Shown here one piece after another: positions 46,856 to 56,672 of a stretch of DNA of 64,000 bases. A model generated the notes under the pieces. It was not told the origin of the DNA. It did not search any database and saw only the letters and a program-made list of their open reading frames with translations. Position 1 is the stretch's first letter. Every line of letters begins with the position of its first letter. The stretch lies in the NCBI RefSeq assembly GCF_003633685.1, contig NZ_RBKT01000001.1:7874001-7938000 (forward strand), given 5' to 3'. The translations under genes were made by a program, and so were the position numbers. The stretch is from Micromonospora pisi (lineage in GTDB: Bacteria; Actinomycetota; Actinomycetes; Mycobacteriales; Micromonosporaceae).

Positions 46856-47923
46856 GTGGCCCTGCTCAGCTTGATCGTCCCGGTCTACCGGGTCGAGGAG
46901 TACCTCGCGGAGTGTCTCGACTCGCTCCTCGGCCAGTCGTTCACCGACTTCGAGGTGATCGCGGTCGATGACGCGTCCCCCGATGGCTCCGGCGAGATCC
47001 TCTCCGCGTACGCCGAGCGGGACAGCCGGATCAAGGTGGTGACCCTGCCCCGCAACGTCGGGCTCGGTGCCGCCCGCAACACCGGCCTGCAACATGCCAC
47101 CGGCCGCTACGTCTGGTGCGTCGACAGCGACGACTGGCTGCCGCCGGGCACGCTCGAGGCGGTCGCCGCCCGGATCGAGCAGACCACGCCGGACCTCCTG
47201 GTGACCGGTTACGCCCGGGTCTACTGGGACGGCCGGGTCGAGGACCACCCGGTGAGCGCCGTGCACCAGGGGCGCGAGGTGCCGGAGACTTTCACCTTCG
47301 CGGAGCAGCCGGGCCTGCTCAACCACCTCTGGATCGCCTGCAACAAGGTGATCCGGCGGGACTTCCTGGTCGAGACGGGTCTCACCTTCGGCCCCGGCTG
47401 GTACGAGGACGTGGCGTTCGTCCTGCCGCTGATGCTGGCGTCCGGACGGATCAGCCTGCTCGACCGCGACTGCTACGGCTACCGCCAGCGGCAGCAGGGT
47501 GCGATCACCCGGACCGTCAGCGATCGCCACTTCGAGGTCTTCGACCAGTGGGACCGGGTCTTCGAGTTCATGAACTCCCGCCCCGGCGAGTTCGCCACCC
47601 TGCGCCCGGTGATCTTCCAGCGGATGATCTGGCACTGCCTCCAGGTCCTCGGGCACGCGAGCCGGGTGCCGGGACCGATGCGCCGCACCTTCTTCGCCCG
47701 GATCAGCGCGCAGTACCGCCGGCACCTGCCGTCCGGGGGTGCGCCGGTGGCCGCCGGCAACGACGGGATGAAGCAGCGGCTGGTCGCGCTCGGCGCGTAC
47801 CAGCTCTTCGAACTGCTCATGAGCGCCTGGCAGATTCGGCAGCGGTTGGCCGGACGCCGGCCGCAAGCGGGAGCGCCCATCCCGCGTAGAGTGGTGCAAC
47901 GGTCACCGATCAAAACAGGATGA
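46856..47923 (+). CDS. Family 2 glycosyltransferase
   Basis: A 355 aa GT-A enzyme. The nucleotide-binding start is LSLIVPVYRVEEYLAECLDS, VDDASPDGS holds the first Asp, VDSDDWLPPG is the DxD motif and PGWYEDVAFVLPLMLAS the ED motif of the catalytic site. This pattern is common in wall teichoic acid, capsule and other surface-glycan transferases. GTG 46856 has GGAGGAGGA upstream. It ends 3 bp before the next gene and the two probably act together on a surface polymer. Confidence 0.9.
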   Translation: MALLSLIVPVYRVEEYLAECLDSLLGQSFTDFEVIAVDDASPDGSGEILSAYAERDSRIKVVTLPRNVGLGAARNTGLQHATGRYVWCVDSDDWLPPGTLEAVAARIEQTTPDLLVTGYARVYWDGRVEDHPVSAVHQGREVPETFTFAEQPGLLNHLWIACNKVIRRDFLVETGLTFGPGWYEDVAFVLPLMLASGRISLLDRDCYGYRQRQQGAITRTVSDRHFEVFDQWDRVFEFMNSRPGEFATLRPVIFQRMIWHCLQVLGHASRVPGPMRRTFFARISAQYRRHLPSGGAPVAAGNDGMKQRLVALGAYQLFELLMSAWQIRQRLAGRRPQAGAPIPRRVVQRSPIKTG

Positions 47924-47926
47924 GGC

Positions 47927-49840
47927 ATGCCGAAAGCCACAACTGAATCGTCCGGCGCACACCCGGGCGGTACGTGGCGACTGGTCAACGGCCCGCGGCC
48001 GGCACTCAGCGAACGGGTGGGCCGCCTGGTCGGCCTGCGGGTGCTGAGGTTCCCGGGATCGCGTGGCGTGCTGGTCGTCGCCGGCACCATGGACCGGTTG
48101 CACGAGCTGCTGCCGCAACCCCGGGCGCTCACGCCGACCAGCCGCGCCCGGATCGTCGTCGCCTACTGGCGTCGGCCACGCAAGGCATGGTCCGGACGGA
48201 TCGGCCCGGTCGACTACCTGATCCGGCAGCGGGTGGCCCTGCCCCGGCTCGGGCGCGGTACCGCGACCGTCCGGCTCCGGCTCAGTGAGCCGCTCCCACT
48301 GCGGGAGGTCCTGCGCGGGGCGGTGCACGCCCTCGCCCCGACCCTGCCGCTGCCCGCCCCGGTCAGCGCGAACCTGACCAGCCAGGGTGGGACGACGGCG
48401 TACCTGCCGACCCAGCTCGGCGCGGCCGTGGTGACCGACGCGCTGCCGCTGAGCACCGACATCCGGGCACACGACATCGTGTTGCGCCACCCCGGCGTGA
48501 CAGCGGCGGACGGCCCGGTCGACGAACGCCCGTACGCGGTCGCGGTGCCGACCGGCCGGCACGGCGCACAGACTCCCGGCGGCGAGTCCGTGGTGCTGGT
48601 CGACGCCCGGCGGATCAACCCTCGGGGGCGCCGGGGCGGCTCCTACCGGCCCGAGGCGGGCACGGTCCGGCTCGACCTGGAACCGACCGGTCGCCCCGCC
48701 CGTCGCCCCCGTGCCGAGTCCGACCGCCGCCCGCTGGGCGGCCCCGGTCTGGACGCCACGACTCTGGCCACCCTCCGTCAGGTGAGCTTGGTCGAGTGCC
48801 CGCCGTTGACCGACGAGCGACCGTTCGACACCGCCGCGCTCCTGGTCCAGTTGGCGATGACCGGAGCGGTGCTGCGCGTGCCGGCGTTGCCACCCCGGGT
48901 GGCGGAACTGCTCGCACCCGAACTGCGCGCCGTGCTCGCCACCGCGCCACCGGTCGACGACCCGCTCGCGCTGGAGGCGCGCAGCGTACGGCAGCGCCGG
49001 GCGGCGATGCGCGGCCACGCGGCCGGGTTCGCCCTGCCCCGGGTGGCGGCGGACGCGCTGCCGGAGCTGAACCGCCCGCCGTCGGTGAGCGCGATCCTGG
49101 CAACCCGGCGACCGGAGATGCTCGCCGGCGCGGTACGCGCGATGATCGACCAGACCTACCCCGAGCTGGAGATCATCCTCTGCCTGCACGGCATCGACCT
49201 GCCCACCGAGGTGGCGACGATGCTCACCGGGTCCGGCCGCCCGTACGAGATCGTGCGCGTGGCCGGGACGACCGGTTTCGGTGCGGCGCTCGGCGAGGCG
49301 ACCCGGCGGGCCCGGGGCAGTCTCGTGACCAAGTTCGACGACGACGACAGTTACGGCACCGAGCACGTCTGGGACCTGGTGCTCGCCCGGCACTACTCCG
49401 GTGCGACGCTGGTCGGCAAGGGCACCGAGTTCGTCTTCCTGGAGACCCTCGGGGTCACCGTCCGTCGCCCGTCCGGGGTGCCCGAATCCAACGGCGAGAT
49501 GGTCGCCGGCGGCACGATGCTGCTGGCCAAGGGCGACCTCGAGGCGGTCGGCGGATGGCGCCCGGTGCCGCGATCGGTCGACTACGGCGTGATCGAGCGA
49601 CTCCGGCGCGACGGTGCGGTGATCTACCGGACCCACCCGCTCGGCTACATCTACCACCGGCGGGAGTCGGGACACACCTGGGACCCGGGGCAGCAGTACT
49701 TCCTCGACACGGCGTTCGCCCGTTGGCCGGGCATCCCCACCGAGGCGTTCGCCAACCCGGTCGCCGAGGGGACGGGCCCGGTGCCGGAACCCCTCGGCGC
49801 GCCGCTGGAGGTGGCCGGGCCGGGGCAGCTTGGCGGGTGA
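47927..49840 (+). CDS. Large protein with C-terminal GT2 glycosyltransferase domain
   Basis: A 637 aa soluble protein. Residues about 385-600 are a GT-A domain: PPSVSAILATRRPEMLAGAV, YPELEIILCLHG, VTKFDDDDSYGTEHVWDLVL with a DxD-like acidic run, and NGEMVAGGTMLLAKGDLEAV. The first 380 residues, with LRVLRFPGSRGVLVVAGTM and basic/proline-rich stretches, match nothing I know. It follows the other GT2 gene by 3 bp. Probably a second glycosyltransferase of the same surface-glycan pathway, with the N-terminal half as a specificity or partner-binding part. Confidence 0.82.
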   Translation: MPKATTESSGAHPGGTWRLVNGPRPALSERVGRLVGLRVLRFPGSRGVLVVAGTMDRLHELLPQPRALTPTSRARIVVAYWRRPRKAWSGRIGPVDYLIRQRVALPRLGRGTATVRLRLSEPLPLREVLRGAVHALAPTLPLPAPVSANLTSQGGTTAYLPTQLGAAVVTDALPLSTDIRAHDIVLRHPGVTAADGPVDERPYAVAVPTGRHGAQTPGGESVVLVDARRINPRGRRGGSYRPEAGTVRLDLEPTGRPARRPRAESDRRPLGGPGLDATTLATLRQVSLVECPPLTDERPFDTAALLVQLAMTGAVLRVPALPPRVAELLAPELRAVLATAPPVDDPLALEARSVRQRRAAMRGHAAGFALPRVAADALPELNRPPSVSAILATRRPEMLAGAVRAMIDQTYPELEIILCLHGIDLPTEVATMLTGSGRPYEIVRVAGTTGFGAALGEATRRARGSLVTKFDDDDSYGTEHVWDLVLARHYSGATLVGKGTEFVFLETLGVTVRRPSGVPESNGEMVAGGTMLLAKGDLEAVGGWRPVPRSVDYGVIERLRRDGAVIYRTHPLGYIYHRRESGHTWDPGQQYFLDTAFARWPGIPTEAFANPVAEGTGPVPEPLGAPLEVAGPGQLGG

Positions 49841-49897
49841 AGCCGAACTTCGCGACGTAGGCGGGGGGCGTTGAACCTTTGGCTCACCGTCCCCGGA

Positions 49898-50248
49898 TCA
49901 CCAGTGGTAGGCCAGGCTCACAGCCAGTGCGGCCACCGCAGTGGAGAAGAACACCGCCCATCCCACGAGCTGACGGGAACCCACTCGCAGGTGCGCGAAG
50001 AGCGCGCCGACGAAGTACAGCACGAGTCCAACGGCGGCGAGTGTCCCCAGCAGTGGCACGGCGAACCCGGCCAGCAGCCCCAGAGAGCCTGCCGCCAGCA
50101 GCATGCCAAGCACCGGTACCCACGACCGTGGCACCCGCTTCATGTCCGCCTGGGCCTTCGGATAGTCATGGCCGATCAGGTAGGTGACGGCGGCGATCCC
50201 GTTGAAGACCGAGGCAAGGATGGTAACCGTGACGTAGGTGGCGAACAT
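49898..50248 (-). CDS. DoxX-like membrane protein
   Basis: A 116 aa protein with four membrane helices (TVTILASVFNGIAAVTYLIG; VPVLGMLLAAGSLGLLAGFA; LGTLAAVGLVLYFVGALFAH; LVGWAVFFSTAVAALAVSLA). The basic loop DYPKAQADMKRVPRSWVP after helix one is typical of small DoxX-like proteins in actinobacteria. Function unknown. ATG 50248 has GAGGAGGAC upstream. It stands alone between rightward operons. Confidence 0.82.
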   Translation of the reverse strand: MFATYVTVTILASVFNGIAAVTYLIGHDYPKAQADMKRVPRSWVPVLGMLLAAGSLGLLAGFAVPLLGTLAAVGLVLYFVGALFAHLRVGSRQLVGWAVFFSTAVAALAVSLAYHW

Positions 50249-50450
50249 GGTCCTCCTCTTGGGTTGTGCTTCAAGGACGAGCCGGCCGTACGGGCTGTGA
50301 CGCGCCCTGTTGTGACCTGAGACACAGGCGAGGGCTGGATCGGCCGTCGACTGTGGACGCCGACCACCGCTGATCAGGCATTGGGGAAGCGACTGAACGG
50401 CCGGGGGAGCGGTGCACGAAACTGTCGGAGCGGGTATCTAAAGTGCCGCT

Positions 50451-53300
50451 GTGCCAATCGAACCGTGGTCCAACGCACAGGTGCTCGCGCTGGCACCCGA
50501 TCCCAGTTCCGCCAAGGGTGCGCGCAGTGTCAGCGGCGCGGCGAAATGGACCGCCGCCGGGCTCGACGACGACGTGCTCTGGGGGCTGTGCCGGGGCAGC
50601 GGCAGCAACCCGTACCAGGCCTGTGTCGACCTGACCGAACCCGCGTACCGCTGCTCCTGTCCGAGTCGCAAGTTCCCCTGCAAACACGCGCTCGGCCTGC
50701 TCCTGCTCTGGTCCGACGGCGGGGTGACCGAGCAGGCCGCACCCGACTGGGTGCGGGAGTGGCAGGAGAAGCGCTCGGCCCGGGCCGCGAACACCGCCGC
50801 CAAACGCGCCCAGGCCGGTCCCGTCGACCAGGCCGCCGCCGAGAAGCGGGCCGGGCAACGGGCGGACCGGGTCACGGCCGGCCTGACCGAACTCGACCGG
50901 TGGCTGACCGACCAGGTGACCCAGGGGCTGGCCGGCGCACAGCGCGCCGGCTCCGTGCCGTACGCGACGATGGCCGCCCGCCTGGTCGACGCCCAGGCGT
51001 CAACGGTCGCCGGCACGGTGCGCCGCGTCGGCGAGGTCGTCGGTGTCGGGGCGGACTGGGCCGACCGGCTCCTCGGCGAACTGTCACTGCTGCGGCTGCT
51101 GGTCGCCGGGCACTCCCGGATCGAGGAACTGCCGGCGGAACTGGCCGCCACCGTACGGAGCCGGGTCGGCCTCCCGGTCACCACCGAGGAGGTGCTCGCC
51201 GGCCCGGCGCTGCGTGACCGCTGGCAGGTGCTCGGCCACGTGGACCTCCCCGACGAGCGGCTGGTGGCCCGCCGGACCTGGCTGCACGGCATCGAGTCCG
51301 GACGGTCCGCGCTGCTGCTCGCCTTCGCCGCGCCCGGTCAGGCGTTGCCGGCGGACGTGGTGCCGGGCAGCGTGCTCGACGCCGAACTCTGCTGGTACCC
51401 GGGGGCGTTCCCACAGCGGGCCCTGCTCGCCCGCCGGCACGGCACCGCGCCGGCCGGACCACCGGTCGGTGCCGTCTCCGTCCGTGACGCGCTCGCCGGC
51501 TGGAGCGCGGCGCTCGCCGCCGAGCCGTGGTGCGACCAGGTGGTGATGCTCCTCGCCGACGTGGTGCCCACCGTGGACGGCCACCTCATCGACAGGGCCG
51601 GCGACGCCATCGCACTGCGACCGGCGGACAACCCGCCGTGGTGGTTGCTCGCCGCCGCCGGTGGCCGCCCGGTTCCGGTGGCCGGCGAGTACGGCCCGGC
51701 CGGATTCCGTCCGTTGGCGGCCTGGCCCGACGGTGAGTACGTGCCGGCCCCGGCCCGTACCGGTGCGGACCTGCGCCCGGCGCAGCTCCCACCGGAACTC
51801 GTCTCGGCCGCCCTGGTCGGCACCGGCCGTCGGCCGTTCACCGCCGTGACCATCGACCTCGGCGGACGGGCCCTGCCCGTGGTCTCCGGTGCTGATCCGG
51901 CGACCACTCTGCTCGACACCGCGGCGGTGGCGTTGACCTACCAGCGGGCCGGCGTCACCGCTGATCCCGGCCGGTCCCCGGTCGAGGCGGCACCGGCGGA
52001 GACCCGCCCGGTGGTACCGGCTCCAGCGGCTCGCCGGCTCGCCTCGCTCCTGGCCGACGGCGGTGGACCCGGCGGCGCCGAACTGGGACAACGCCTACTC
52101 GGCGGTTGGCTGCGGCTCGCCGCCGAGCGCGGCTACCTGGCCCCGGCGCAGAGCCTGCCCGCGCTGCTGGAGAGCGGCCGGCGCAGCAGTGCGCTTCGCG
52201 CCCCGCTCGCCACTGTCGCCGGTCGTCGCGGCGGGTGGCTCGCCGCCCAGAACGCCGAGTGGAGCTATCTGCTGACCGAGGCGGCTCCCGATCCGAACCC
52301 GGGCGACTGGGCCACCGGCACCCCGGGCGAGCGGCTGGCCTACCTGGTGGCGCTGCGCCGTGCCGACCCGGCAGCCGGTCTCGACCTGCTCGTCGGGGTC
52401 TTCGACGACGAGGCGCCGGAGGATCGGGCCCGGTTCGTCGGTGCCCTCGCCAACGGTCTGGCCGACCGGGACGAGCCCCTGCTCGAACGGGCACTGGACG
52501 ATCGCCGCAAGGAGGTGCGGGAGGCGGCCGCCGGGCTGCTCTGTGGGCTGCCGGGCTCGGCGCTGCGGGGCCGGATGGCGCGCCGGGCGCTCGGCTGCGT
52601 CCGCCTCGACGGCGGACAGCTGGTCGTCACCCCACCGACCGAATGTGACGCCGGGATGCGCCGGGACGGAATCCCGCCGAAGGGCCCGCAGGGCGTCGGC
52701 GTCGGTGCCTGGCTGCTGGGCGAGGTGGTCGCGCGTACGCCGCTGGAGGCCTGGTGCGGCGCGTTCGACCGGACAGCCGAGGAGATACTGGCCCTGCCCG
52801 TGGCCGACGACTGGGGCCCGGTGCTGCACCGGGGACTCGCCCGGGCGGCGGTGGCGCAGCGCGACTCCGGGTGGTTGGTTCCGCTCGCCGACGAGATGTC
52901 GCAGGACCTCGACCGGCACGACGAGCGGTTGACCGCCCAGTTGTACGAGGCGCTCTCCCCCTCCGACCTGGCCCGGTACGCGACGGCAGCGTTGCGCCGA
53001 TCCCAGGGCCGCGCGCTGCGGGTCGTCGAACTGCACCCGGGACCGTGGCCCGAACCGCTCGCCGACGCGGTGGTCGAGTCGATCGGTGCCCTGGTCCGGG
53101 GCGACCATCGGACCGAATGGCAGGCCGGCGAACTCTGCCGCATCGCCGCCACCGCCCTGCCGCCCGCCTACGCCGCCCAGCTCGCCGAGCTGGCCGACAC
53201 GATCGAGCGGGAGCACCCCGAGACCCGGCGCGGCGGCGTTGTCCGCCGGCTCGCCGCCACCCTGACCTTCCGGCACGAGATGTACGAGGAGCTCCGATGA
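50451..53300 (+). CDS. SWIM zinc-finger protein with DUF5691-like region
   Basis: A 949 aa cytoplasmic protein, first of a four-gene coupled operon. The SWIM finger has ligands C68, C70, C77 and H79 in YRCSCPSRKFPCKHALG and probably binds nucleic acid or protein. After a charged linker (about 100-145), the remainder is mostly alpha-helical, HEAT-like in places (REAAAGLLCGLPGSALRGRM, RWQVLGHVDLPDERLVARRT), matching large DUF5691-type proteins found with MoxR/VWA genes. GTG 50451; stop overlaps the MoxR ATG (ATGA). It may be a substrate adaptor for the ATPase complex. Confidence 0.85.
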   Translation: MPIEPWSNAQVLALAPDPSSAKGARSVSGAAKWTAAGLDDDVLWGLCRGSGSNPYQACVDLTEPAYRCSCPSRKFPCKHALGLLLLWSDGGVTEQAAPDWVREWQEKRSARAANTAAKRAQAGPVDQAAAEKRAGQRADRVTAGLTELDRWLTDQVTQGLAGAQRAGSVPYATMAARLVDAQASTVAGTVRRVGEVVGVGADWADRLLGELSLLRLLVAGHSRIEELPAELAATVRSRVGLPVTTEEVLAGPALRDRWQVLGHVDLPDERLVARRTWLHGIESGRSALLLAFAAPGQALPADVVPGSVLDAELCWYPGAFPQRALLARRHGTAPAGPPVGAVSVRDALAGWSAALAAEPWCDQVVMLLADVVPTVDGHLIDRAGDAIALRPADNPPWWLLAAAGGRPVPVAGEYGPAGFRPLAAWPDGEYVPAPARTGADLRPAQLPPELVSAALVGTGRRPFTAVTIDLGGRALPVVSGADPATTLLDTAAVALTYQRAGVTADPGRSPVEAAPAETRPVVPAPAARRLASLLADGGGPGGAELGQRLLGGWLRLAAERGYLAPAQSLPALLESGRRSSALRAPLATVAGRRGGWLAAQNAEWSYLLTEAAPDPNPGDWATGTPGERLAYLVALRRADPAAGLDLLVGVFDDEAPEDRARFVGALANGLADRDEPLLERALDDRRKEVREAAAGLLCGLPGSALRGRMARRALGCVRLDGGQLVVTPPTECDAGMRRDGIPPKGPQGVGVGAWLLGEVVARTPLEAWCGAFDRTAEEILALPVADDWGPVLHRGLARAAVAQRDSGWLVPLADEMSQDLDRHDERLTAQLYEALSPSDLARYATAALRRSQGRALRVVELHPGPWPEPLADAVVESIGALVRGDHRTEWQAGELCRIAATALPPAYAAQLAELADTIEREHPETRRGGVVRRLAATLTFRHEMYEELR

Positions 53301-54358
53301 CCGCCCTGCGCCCCCACGCCGAGCAACTGTTCGCCGAGGAACTGGCCGCGCTCGCCAGTGTGGACGACCGGCCCCGTCCGCCCGGCTGGCGGCTCTCGCC
53401 GCAGGCGGTGGTGACCTACCTGCTCGGCGACGACGCCAAGATCACCCCGAAGTACGTTGGCCCGCGTCGGCTGATGGAGGTCGCGGTGGCCACCCTGGCG
53501 ACCGACCGGGCGCTACTCCTGCTCGGCGTTCCCGGCACCGCCAAGACCTGGGTCTCCGAGCACCTCGCCGCGGCCATCTCGGGCGACTCGACCCTGCTGG
53601 TGCAGGGGACCGCCGGTACTCCGGAGGAGGCCATCCGGTACGGCTGGAACTATGCCCGCCTGCTCGCCGAGGGACCCTCGACGGCAGCGCTGGTGCCGAG
53701 CCCGGTGATGCGGGCGATGGAGACCGGCACGATCGCCCGGGTGGAGGAGCTGACCCGGGTCCCGTCCGACGTACAGGACACGTTGATCACGATCCTCTCC
53801 GAGAAGACCCTGCCCGTACCGGAACTCGCCAGCGAGGTGCAGGCGACCAAGGGCTTCAACATCATCGCCACCGCCAACGACCGGGACCGGGGCGTGAACG
53901 AGCTCTCCAGTGCGCTGCGCCGCCGGTTCAACACCATTGTGCTGCCGGTGCCGGCCTCCGCCGACGAGGAGGTCGACATCGTCGCCCGCCGGGTGGCACA
54001 ACTCGGGCGCTCGCTGGAACTGCCGGAGGTGCCGCCGGCCCTGGAGGAGATCCGCCGCGTGGTCACGGTCTTCCGTGAGCTGCGCAGCGGCCTGACCGAG
54101 GACGGCCGGACCAAGGTGAAATCGCCGACCGGCACCCTCTCCACGGCCGAGGCGATCTCCGTGGTGACCAACGGTTGGGCGCTCGCCGCTCACTTCGGCG
54201 ACGGGGTGCTCCGCCCCGGCGACGTGGCCGCCGGCATCGTCGGCGCCGTGATCAAGGATCCGAGCAGCGACCCCGTCGTGTGGCGTGAATACCTGGAGAC
54301 CGTGGTCCGTGAGCGGGACGGCTGGACCGCCTTCTACCGCGCCGCCCGCGATGCCTGA
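53297..54358 (+). CDS. MoxR-family AAA+ ATPase
   Basis: A 353 aa AAA+ ATPase. Walker A is GVPGTAKT (77-84). The Walker B position reads TIARVEELTRVP (145-156), so the usual D-E pair is E-E. Sensor 1 is NIIATANDRDRGVN and the arginine finger follows in SSALRRRFN. MoxR proteins act as chaperone-like remodellers with VWA partners, as in the cobaltochelatase and RavA/ViaA systems. ATG 53297 overlaps the SWIM stop; its own 3' end overlaps the DUF5682-like gene by 8 bp. Confidence 0.93.
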   Translation: MTALRPHAEQLFAEELAALASVDDRPRPPGWRLSPQAVVTYLLGDDAKITPKYVGPRRLMEVAVATLATDRALLLLGVPGTAKTWVSEHLAAAISGDSTLLVQGTAGTPEEAIRYGWNYARLLAEGPSTAALVPSPVMRAMETGTIARVEELTRVPSDVQDTLITILSEKTLPVPELASEVQATKGFNIIATANDRDRGVNELSSALRRRFNTIVLPVPASADEEVDIVARRVAQLGRSLELPEVPPALEEIRRVVTVFRELRSGLTEDGRTKVKSPTGTLSTAEAISVVTNGWALAAHFGDGVLRPGDVAAGIVGAVIKDPSSDPVVWREYLETVVRERDGWTAFYRAARDA

Positions 54359-56672
54359 GCGCTTCTACGGGGTACGCCACCACGGTCCCGGATCGGCCCG
54401 TGCGGTGCTGGCGGCGCTGACCGAGCAACGCCCCGACCTGCTGCTGATCGAAGGCCCGCCGGAAGCCGACGACCTGGTCCGATGGGTCGCCGACAAGGGC
54501 CTGGAGCCGCCGGTCGCCCTGCTCGGCTACGCCGCCGACGACCCGCGCCGGGCGGCGTACTGGCCGTTCGCGGTCTTCTCCCCGGAATGGCAGGCGATCC
54601 GCTGGGCGGTCGACCATGACGTACCGGTCCGCTTCTTCGACCTGCCGTACGCGTACCGGCTCGGTGAGGCCCGCGCCGGCGACGGGGCGGAGCTGCCGGA
54701 AGCCGAGACCGGCGCCGACGGGGGCACCGGGATCGACGGCCCGTTCGGCGACGACGCGGAGACCCGACCGGGTGAACCGGAGCAGCCGGTCCGGCCGGTC
54801 GATCCGATCGCCGAACTCGCCGCCGCCGCCGGCTACGACGACCCGGAGCGCTGGTGGGAGGACATCGTCGAGCATCGTGGGGCGCCCGCCTTCGAGGCGA
54901 TCGGGGAGGCGATGGCCGCGATCCGGGCCGAATCCCCGGAGGACCCGGACGACCTGCTCCGCGAGGCGTACATGCGGGGGGTGCTGCGCGAGGCGCGCAA
55001 GAGTCATCGGAACCTCGCCGTCGTCTGTGGGGCGTGGCACGTGCCGGCGCTGACCGCCACGGTGTCAGCGGGCCACGACAACGCGTTGCTCAAGGGACGA
55101 CGTAAGAGCAAGGTCACCTTCACCTGGGTGCCCTGGACGTACGGCCGGCTCGCCTCCTGGCAGGGCTACGGCGCCGGGGTCCGCTCGCCCGGTTGGTACC
55201 ACCACCTGTTCACCGCCCAGGACGAGGTGGTGACCCGTTGGCTGGTCGCCGCCGCCGGGGTGTTGCGGGCGGAGGGTGTGCCTACCTCGTCGGCACATGT
55301 CATCGAGGCGGTTCGGCTGGCCGAGGCACTGGCCACCATCCGGGGCCGTCCCCTGGCGGGGCTCGCCGAGCTGACCGAGGCGACCCGTTCGGTGATCTGC
55401 GAAGGCGACGATCTGCGGCTCGACCTGGTCGACCGGCAGCTCGTCGTCGGTGAGCGGCTCGGCGCGGTGCCCGACGACATGCCCGCGGTGCCGCTCGCCC
55501 GTGACCTGGCCGCGCAACAGCGCACACTGCGGCTCAAACCGGAGGCGCTCGACCGGGAACTCGACCTGGACCTGCGCAAGGAGATCGACCTCGGGCGAAG
55601 CCGGTTGCTGCACCGGCTGCGACTGCTCGGCATCGGGTGGGGCGAGCCGACCCGGGGGCGGCAGGGCAAGGGCACCTTCCGGGAGACCTGGCGGTTGCGC
55701 TGGCTACCGGAGTTCGCGGTCGCGGTGGTCGAGGCCGGCGCGCACGGTACGACCGTCCAGCACGCCGCCACCACGAAGATCACCACGGCGGCACAGGACG
55801 CCGAGGGGCTCGCCGAGGTGACCCCGTTGGTCGAGCAGGCCCTGCTCGCCGACCTGACCGACGCGTACCCGGCGGTGCTTCGGGCGCTGCACCATCGCGC
55901 CGCGCTCGACGCCGACGTGACCCGGCTGATGGCGGCCGTGCCGCCGCTGGCCCGCACCCTGCGCTACGGCGACGTCCGGGGCACCGAACTTGGCCCGCTC
56001 CGTACGGTCACCACGGGGCTGCTGGTCCGGATCTGCGTCGGCCTGCCTCCGGCGCTCCGGTCGCTCTCCGACGACGCGGCCCGGACGATGCGCGACCACA
56101 TCGACGCGGTGCACGCCGCGCTGGGTCTGCTGGAGGAGCCGGAGCCGCGCGAGCGGTGGCTCGACACCCTGGCCGGGCTGGCAGCCCGGGACACCGAGGC
56201 ACATCCGGGAGCGGACCAGCCGACCCATGGGCTGGTCGCCGGTCGGCTGACCCGGATCCTGCACGACGCGGGACGGCTCGACGCGGACGAGACCCGGCGC
56301 CGGATGGGTCTGGTCCTCACCCCCGGGACGCCGCCCGCCCAGGCGGCCCACTGGATCGAGGGCTTCCTCGCTGGCGGAGGACTGCTCTTCGTCCACGACA
56401 CCGCACTGCTGGGCCTGGTGGACGAGTGGCTGACCGGGATCGCCCCGGAGGTCTTCACCGACGTGCTGCCGTTGCTGCGGCGTACGTTCGGCGCCTTCGC
56501 CCCACCGGAACGGCGGGCCATCGGCGAGCGGGTCCGGGGTGGCCGGCCGGACGCCGACCAGCCGGGCCAGCGGTTGCCGCTCGACCACGACCGGGCCGCC
56601 GGGGTCCTGCCCACCCTGGCCACCCTGCTCGGCCATCAACCACTGCTAGGGGGTCCGCGTGCACACGGCTGA
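54351..56672 (+). CDS. DUF5682-like (TIKI/EreA-superfamily-like) protein
   Basis: A 773 aa protein. The N-terminal 240 residues carry FYGVRHHGPGSARAVL (H10-H11), LLLIEGPPE (E34), RFFDLPY and VVCGAWHVPAL (G227-H230). This E ... G-x-x-H arrangement is that of the TIKI/TraB/EreA superfamily, whose members include metallo-hydrolases. The remaining 530 residues are mainly helical and unassigned. ATG 54351 (MPERFYG) overlaps the MoxR gene; its end overlaps the VWA gene by 14 bp. In this operon it may be the enzymatic effector or a client. The superfamily link is my reading of the motifs. Confidence 0.82.
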   Translation: MPERFYGVRHHGPGSARAVLAALTEQRPDLLLIEGPPEADDLVRWVADKGLEPPVALLGYAADDPRRAAYWPFAVFSPEWQAIRWAVDHDVPVRFFDLPYAYRLGEARAGDGAELPEAETGADGGTGIDGPFGDDAETRPGEPEQPVRPVDPIAELAAAAGYDDPERWWEDIVEHRGAPAFEAIGEAMAAIRAESPEDPDDLLREAYMRGVLREARKSHRNLAVVCGAWHVPALTATVSAGHDNALLKGRRKSKVTFTWVPWTYGRLASWQGYGAGVRSPGWYHHLFTAQDEVVTRWLVAAAGVLRAEGVPTSSAHVIEAVRLAEALATIRGRPLAGLAELTEATRSVICEGDDLRLDLVDRQLVVGERLGAVPDDMPAVPLARDLAAQQRTLRLKPEALDRELDLDLRKEIDLGRSRLLHRLRLLGIGWGEPTRGRQGKGTFRETWRLRWLPEFAVAVVEAGAHGTTVQHAATTKITTAAQDAEGLAEVTPLVEQALLADLTDAYPAVLRALHHRAALDADVTRLMAAVPPLARTLRYGDVRGTELGPLRTVTTGLLVRICVGLPPALRSLSDDAARTMRDHIDAVHAALGLLEEPEPRERWLDTLAGLAARDTEAHPGADQPTHGLVAGRLTRILHDAGRLDADETRRRMGLVLTPGTPPAQAAHWIEGFLAGGGLLFVHDTALLGLVDEWLTGIAPEVFTDVLPLLRRTFGAFAPPERRAIGERVRGGRPDADQPGQRLPLDHDRAAGVLPTLATLLGHQPLLGGPRAHG

